Position numbers and translations under genes: made by a program. DNA of 64,000 bases from Paenibacillus tundrae. Lineage in GTDB: Bacteria > Bacillota > Bacilli > Paenibacillales > Paenibacillaceae. Below, piece by piece: positions 60,217 to 64,000 of this stretch. The stretch's first letter is position 1, and every line of letters starts with the position of its first letter. Location: positions 62,001-126,000 of the forward strand of contig NZ_JAUSTI010000014.1 of NCBI RefSeq assembly GCF_030812775.1, in the 5' to 3' direction. Below the pieces are notes generated by a model. The model did not search any database. It worked only from the letters and a program-made list of their open reading frames with translations, and was not told the DNA's origin.

Positions 60217-61107
60217 CTAGTGGTGACTATCTTGATTAGCCTTCAACTGATTGCGCTGTTTGAGCTCCTTGCCGGGGGTCTCCCCGAATTCACGTTTGAA
60301 CATACGGATAAAATAATTCACTTCCATGCCGATCATCTCAGCCGCTTCTTTAACACTAGATCGAGGGTGATCTTGCAGCCATTGAGATGCTTTTTGCAAT
60401 CTGAGTCGCTGCATGTACTGATGCCCGGTTACCCCATGCTTCTGATGAAATAAACGATTCAGATGTTGTACAGAGTAACCTACCGCTTCCGCAACATGCT
60501 TCAACAACAGATCCTCCTGATAGTGTACATGCATCAACTCAATAGCACGAGCAAATGCCCCACTTCCCGGATCATTCTCCTTCTCTGCAGTTATTATGGA
60601 GGTTTGACACCCTTCTACCGAGCCTGCTTCGTCATGAGATACCCAGCAACGTGCGATATCCAGAATAAGCTGATATATCAAGGCGGAGTTGTTCCAGCCA
60701 TCTGTGCGTCCTTGATCTGGTGCATGCCAGATATCCGTCATTCTTGACCAAAATTGTTCCATATCCTTCAGATTCCGAGGTTCCGAAGGTAGTAACCCAA
60801 CGGCATGAAGCACTGATCCAGCAGACTCTCCTCCAATACCGATATACCCAAGTTCCCAGCCAGATTTGGAATGAGGCATATGCTCATAAGCTACCCCAGG
60901 TTCGGTCACAAACATTTGCCCAGCATTCACTGACCAATCTCCCTTACCGGGAATCTTCAATTTCCCCATGCCAGTGCGTGACAAAAACAGTTGATACACC
61001 GGAAACCCATCAGGTCTGAGCTGCGGCTTCTCTTCATGTGTTCCAACGCAATACAAATACAGCGGCAACCGGGAATCCGGCAAACCAGTCAAGCGAAATG
61101 CGAGCAT
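60217..61107 (-). CDS. AraC-family regulator with cupin sensor
   Basis: A 296-residue transcription factor. The N-terminal cupin-like ligand-binding domain includes KGDWSVNAGQMFVTEPGVAYEH. Two C-terminal AraC-type helix-turn-helix units (LLKHVAEAVGYSVQHLNRLF and SVKEAAEMIGMEVNYFIRMF) end in REFGETPGKELKQ. Most relatives in Paenibacillus respond to sugars and regulate carbohydrate use, though no sugar genes are adjacent. I chose the ATG at 61107, which has AAAGG at good spacing; an ATG at 61128 is an alternative. Confidence 0.88.
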   Translation of the reverse strand: MLAFRLTGLPDSRLPLYLYCVGTHEEKPQLRPDGFPVYQLFLSRTGMGKLKIPGKGDWSVNAGQMFVTEPGVAYEHMPHSKSGWELGYIGIGGESAGSVLHAVGLLPSEPRNLKDMEQFWSRMTDIWHAPDQGRTDGWNNSALIYQLILDIARCWVSHDEAGSVEGCQTSIITAEKENDPGSGAFARAIELMHVHYQEDLLLKHVAEAVGYSVQHLNRLFHQKHGVTGHQYMQRLRLQKASQWLQDHPRSSVKEAAEMIGMEVNYFIRMFKREFGETPGKELKQRNQLKANQDSHH

Positions 61108-61232
61108 TCCATCATTCCTTTCGGACATGTGCTTCTCGTGCCTATTCCTCCTATTATCCCTTTGTTTGTCTGACTCGACAACCAGCCTAAGGAACCTATT
61201 TGGCGACATAATCTGATGGTCTGATCCAAAAC

Positions 61233-61264
61233 GAAAAAACTCCCTTCAGAATAAAGAAGGAAGT
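61233..61264 (-). terminator. terminator after the right-edge repeat gene
   Basis: ACTTCCTTC and GAAGGGAGT stem (8 of 9 paired) on the minus strand, followed by TTTTTTCG. Confidence 0.72.
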
Positions 61265-61328
61265 CTCTCTTTGGTACCTTTTTAGATTAAATACATATTT
61301 ATCATTGAAACTAACGTTGGTGTAGATC

Positions 61329-64000
61329 CTATTGTACTGACAGATCTTGTAGTTTAACTTTATTCGATGGATCAGAGAGCGAGTTTTGGTTCGCTGTCGA
61401 ATTATTAGCCACAGATAAGATATACACTGTGTATTCTGATCCAAGTTCAATTTTATTTCCTTTGGAGTCGATCGTATTGTTATCCAATACAATTTCTCCC
61501 GAAGTAGCCTCAGATGGAGTTATGGTTTTGAAAGAGCTGGTCACTGCTGAAGTCTCATTGAATGTCTCACCGTCTTTAACAACAAAAAACTTATACTCCG
61601 AAATCCCTGCTCCTGGCACTGTAAACTTCACCTTGAGGCTCGCAGTTCCCGTACTGGTATTTTCGGCATTTGCTATAGTAGCTTTTTCAACCGGAACCTG
61701 AACAGGTGCCTGTTTCTTTGCATTTATTTTCAATGAATTAGAAACCAAGCTTGACTCAAGTTTGCTGTCAGATGATTCGGACAAGATGTACAACGTGTAA
61801 GAGTCTCCTGGCACAATTTTCTGACCATAGACATCAAGTAAGTCACTTCCAAGTGTAATAGGATTACCTTTAATTTCCGCGTAATTTTTAGTGTTTGATT
61901 TTGCAATTGTCGTCGCCATACTGACACTCAATTCACTTCCAGCCGGAGCAACCATTACTACGTAACGTCCAATCCCTTTTTTCGAATCTGGTTCCCTATA
62001 TGTTAAAGTAACATCAGTTAAATCCCCATTAGCTTGATCCACATCTTTAACTTTAACCTCCGTAATGGTTACGGCTCCAACTCTTGTGTTGTCCGTCAAT
62101 CTAATGGTTCCTGATGGAGATGACAACACATTAGCAATGGAGTTGTTACTACTCACTGCCAGTACGTAGACTTTATAGTCCACACCATTAATTATTGGGT
62201 CACCATCGACTGTCTTAGAATCTCTTAAGAAGTTAACCGTTAGGTTTGATCCTGTTTTGCTAACAGCTCTGTAATACGAACCACTCAGTGCATTGGCATT
62301 TCCCAGATTGAAATTACTATTCGCTCTTACCACAAAAACGCGATATTGGCTTAAATTCGTCTCATCCGTGGATCTACTGAACGTCACTTGCAAGTCCCTG
62401 CCGTCTCCATTATCCGCAACATCTGCTGCTTGAACACCAGTTGGTGCAGTCAGCGCAGTATTCTTAGTAAGTGTAATCGGTAGAGAATAACCGGACAGTG
62501 AATTCTGGCTAGAGTTCCCACTGCTGCTTACCGATAAAACAAACACGCGGTAGCTTACACCTTCTCTAATGGTTGTACCATAGACATCCCTTAGACCAGA
62601 AGAAAGTGTGAAGGTCTGATTACCTCCTGTTTTGTTCACTTGTTGATAATAAGATGACGCATTCGCTGCATTCAGCGTAAAGCTGCCTACATTACCAGAA
62701 GGAACAACGAACACACGGTACGATGATACTCTGGATTCATCTGTAGCTCTGGTAAACGAAACACGTAGATCTCGACTATCCCCATAATCACTTACATCGG
62801 CAACCGTCAGGTTACTTACCGCCCCTGCATTCCCATTGTTCGTCAATCTCAGCACGGCTGAGGAAGAAGACAATATATTGGCTGCACCATTGTTACCTAC
62901 AGCCAGCACGTAGATCCGATAATCCTGTAGGTTCGTCACATTATAACCGCTCGTATCCTTCATTGAAGAAGGTAGCGTTGTCGTAATGTTATTGCCTGTT
63001 TTGTTCACCGTATAATAGAAGTTAGATGACAAATTATTGGCTGTGGTCAAGTTAAAGCTGCTGGATACCGCATTACGCACTACAAAGATACGGTAGCTCG
63101 ATACCTTAGATTCATCCGATGAGCGGTTGAAGCTCACTTGAATATCGCGCCCATCTCCATAATCCGAGTTATCTTTGACCTGTGTAATGACAGGAGCTGT
63201 TGTAGCGTTAACTCCCAGTGTTAATGATGCAGACGCAGCGGACAGTTTATTGTCTGTTGTTGCCGCATTGGTGCTCACGGACAGAATGTAGACAACGTAG
63301 GCTGTGCCATTTTTGATGATTTCTCCAGATGTATCTCGCGTGGATGAGCTGAACTGACTCTTCATCGTCTGCGTATTTGCTTTATAGATAATCGTTGAAT
63401 TGGAGTTACTCACTTTGTTCGCTGCGGCTAGACTAAACGAAGAAGCATCCTTCGCTTTCACTACAAATGCACGATAATACGTAATGTTCGACGTATTGCT
63501 CGGTTGCGTGAAGTTAATCTCCAGATCGCGTCCATCGCCGTAATCACTAATGTCTGCTGCACGCAAGCTAGTCACAGATTGAACGGCTGTCTTCACTGCG
63601 GATAATTTCAACGTTTGAGAAGACCAGCTGAGTGTATTTTTATAGTTATTGTTGTTATTACCTACTGTAAGTACATACAAGCGATAGGTTTCATTGGAGT
63701 TCAACAGATCCCCATTCACATCTCGCGTCTGTGCGTTGAGTGTCAACTTAGGGTTATTGCCATTCGGTGTTATGGATGTATAGTTTCCAGATGGTACGGC
63801 TGTTGCCGAACTCTCGTTGAAGCCATTCACATCACGGGTTTTGACCAGCATGACACGATAGGCTGATACAGCTCTTTCCGAGGTTGGACGTGTGAAACTT
63901 ACGGTCAGATCGCGCCCATCTCCATTACTTCCGGATACAGAACCGTAAATATTCCATGCTGAATATTGTGTATCGTCTACAGGAGGTGCTTCCGTTTTCT
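61329..64000 (-). CDS. large repeat protein, 5' end beyond the window
   Basis: The frame stays open to the right edge: upstream of the ATG at 63851 it continues as YGSVSGSNGDGRDLTVSFTR, so the start lies outside. The visible 889 codons hold seven tandem domains of about 110-120 residues. Each has a [SD]DYGDGRDLxVxFxR motif, an SYRVFVV-type strand and a YxVYVLxV strand, like fibronectin-III-type beta sandwiches. No SLH or LPXTG signal occurs at the visible C-terminus (NKVKLQDLSVQ), so any anchor must be N-terminal. A surface or extracellular role is inferred from the neighbouring genes. A terminator follows. Confidence 0.85.
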   Translation of the reverse strand, partial: KTEAPPVDDTQYSAWNIYGSVSGSNGDGRDLTVSFTRPTSERAVSAYRVMLVKTRDVNGFNESSATAVPSGNYTSITPNGNNPKLTLNAQTRDVNGDLLNSNETYRLYVLTVGNNNNNYKNTLSWSSQTLKLSAVKTAVQSVTSLRAADISDYGDGRDLEINFTQPSNTSNITYYRAFVVKAKDASSFSLAAANKVSNSNSTIIYKANTQTMKSQFSSSTRDTSGEIIKNGTAYVVYILSVSTNAATTDNKLSAASASLTLGVNATTAPVITQVKDNSDYGDGRDIQVSFNRSSDESKVSSYRIFVVRNAVSSSFNLTTANNLSSNFYYTVNKTGNNITTTLPSSMKDTSGYNVTNLQDYRIYVLAVGNNGAANILSSSSAVLRLTNNGNAGAVSNLTVADVSDYGDSRDLRVSFTRATDESRVSSYRVFVVPSGNVGSFTLNAANASSYYQQVNKTGGNQTFTLSSGLRDVYGTTIREGVSYRVFVLSVSSSGNSSQNSLSGYSLPITLTKNTALTAPTGVQAADVADNGDGRDLQVTFSRSTDETNLSQYRVFVVRANSNFNLGNANALSGSYYRAVSKTGSNLTVNFLRDSKTVDGDPIINGVDYKVYVLAVSSNNSIANVLSSPSGTIRLTDNTRVGAVTITEVKVKDVDQANGDLTDVTLTYREPDSKKGIGRYVVMVAPAGSELSVSMATTIAKSNTKNYAEIKGNPITLGSDLLDVYGQKIVPGDSYTLYILSESSDSKLESSLVSNSLKINAKKQAPVQVPVEKATIANAENTSTGTASLKVKFTVPGAGISEYKFFVVKDGETFNETSAVTSSFKTITPSEATSGEIVLDNNTIDSKGNKIELGSEYTVYILSVANNSTANQNSLSDPSNKVKLQDLSVQ

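Noticed and set aside
1..64000. CRISPR arrays, tRNA or rRNA genes, intact insertion sequences
   Set aside because: No regularly spaced direct repeats, cloverleaf-like segments, rRNA sequence or transposase genes were found; the repeated regions are coding tandem repeats or intergenic elements.

Overview
The window looks like chromosome from a Paenibacillus-type Gram-positive bacterium (order Bacillales). This is inferred from gene content: S-layer-homology (SLH) surface proteins, relatives of B. subtilis YerB, YerC, YerQ (DagK) and YefA (RlmCD), YkvA-, DUF2536- and YqfQ/VrrA-like proteins, a DUF47-Pit phosphate pair, many TTG/GTG starts behind strong Shine-Dalgarno (SD) sites, and mid-range GC. 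No rRNA, tRNA, CRISPR array, intact insertion sequence or prophage was seen. Most genes are single or in pairs closed by clear rho-independent terminators.

Layout. 1-5.3 kb: a lipoprotein, an unknown protein, an AlkD-like DNA glycosylase, then a radical-SAM/SPASM gene with the porphyrinogen oxidase gene hemY. The pair starts at a promoter that fits a class II FNR/CRP site. 5.4-21 kb: a giant HEAT-repeat protein, a two-gene ABC exporter, a MetE-like methyltransferase behind a palindromic operator, a metallo-beta-lactamase fold hydrolase, an Ntn-hydrolase with an AraC/GyrI-like regulator, a YkvA protein with an apparent AUU start, an ankyrin protein, Dus and DinB. 21-31 kb: a 1722-residue SLH protein, then a hybrid sensor kinase carrying two kinase modules plus its SARP/BTAD-type response regulator.

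31-46 kb: an LRR protein with a zinc ribbon, a DJ-1/PfpI protein and WYL regulator, RlmD and diacylglycerol kinase, a secreted NLP (NPP1-type) toxin, a CbiX-like chelatase with YerC, a YqfQ-like protein, the AlkC glycosylase behind a LexA-like palindrome, and CorA. This stretch also holds decayed pieces: an SLH fragment, the tail of a serine recombinase, an orphan C-terminal fragment, and a four-copy nested repeat. 46-64 kb: a DnaA-box-like cluster, a MITE-like inverted-repeat element, the Pit/DUF47 pair with candidate Pho and FNR sites, a YerB-like lipoprotein, an FNR-type promoter ahead of a DoxX gene, a 1598-residue SLH protein that starts with phage tail-collar domains, several small enzymes and membrane proteins, an AraC regulator, and a large repeat protein that runs off the right edge.

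The main themes are cell-surface display (three very large repeat proteins), a host- or plant-directed toxin, DNA alkylation repair, and a putative oxygen-responsive FNR/CRP group. That group links heme synthesis, DoxX and possibly phosphate uptake through TGTGA-N6-TCACA sites, two of which lie exactly 41.5 bp upstream of a predicted transcription start.
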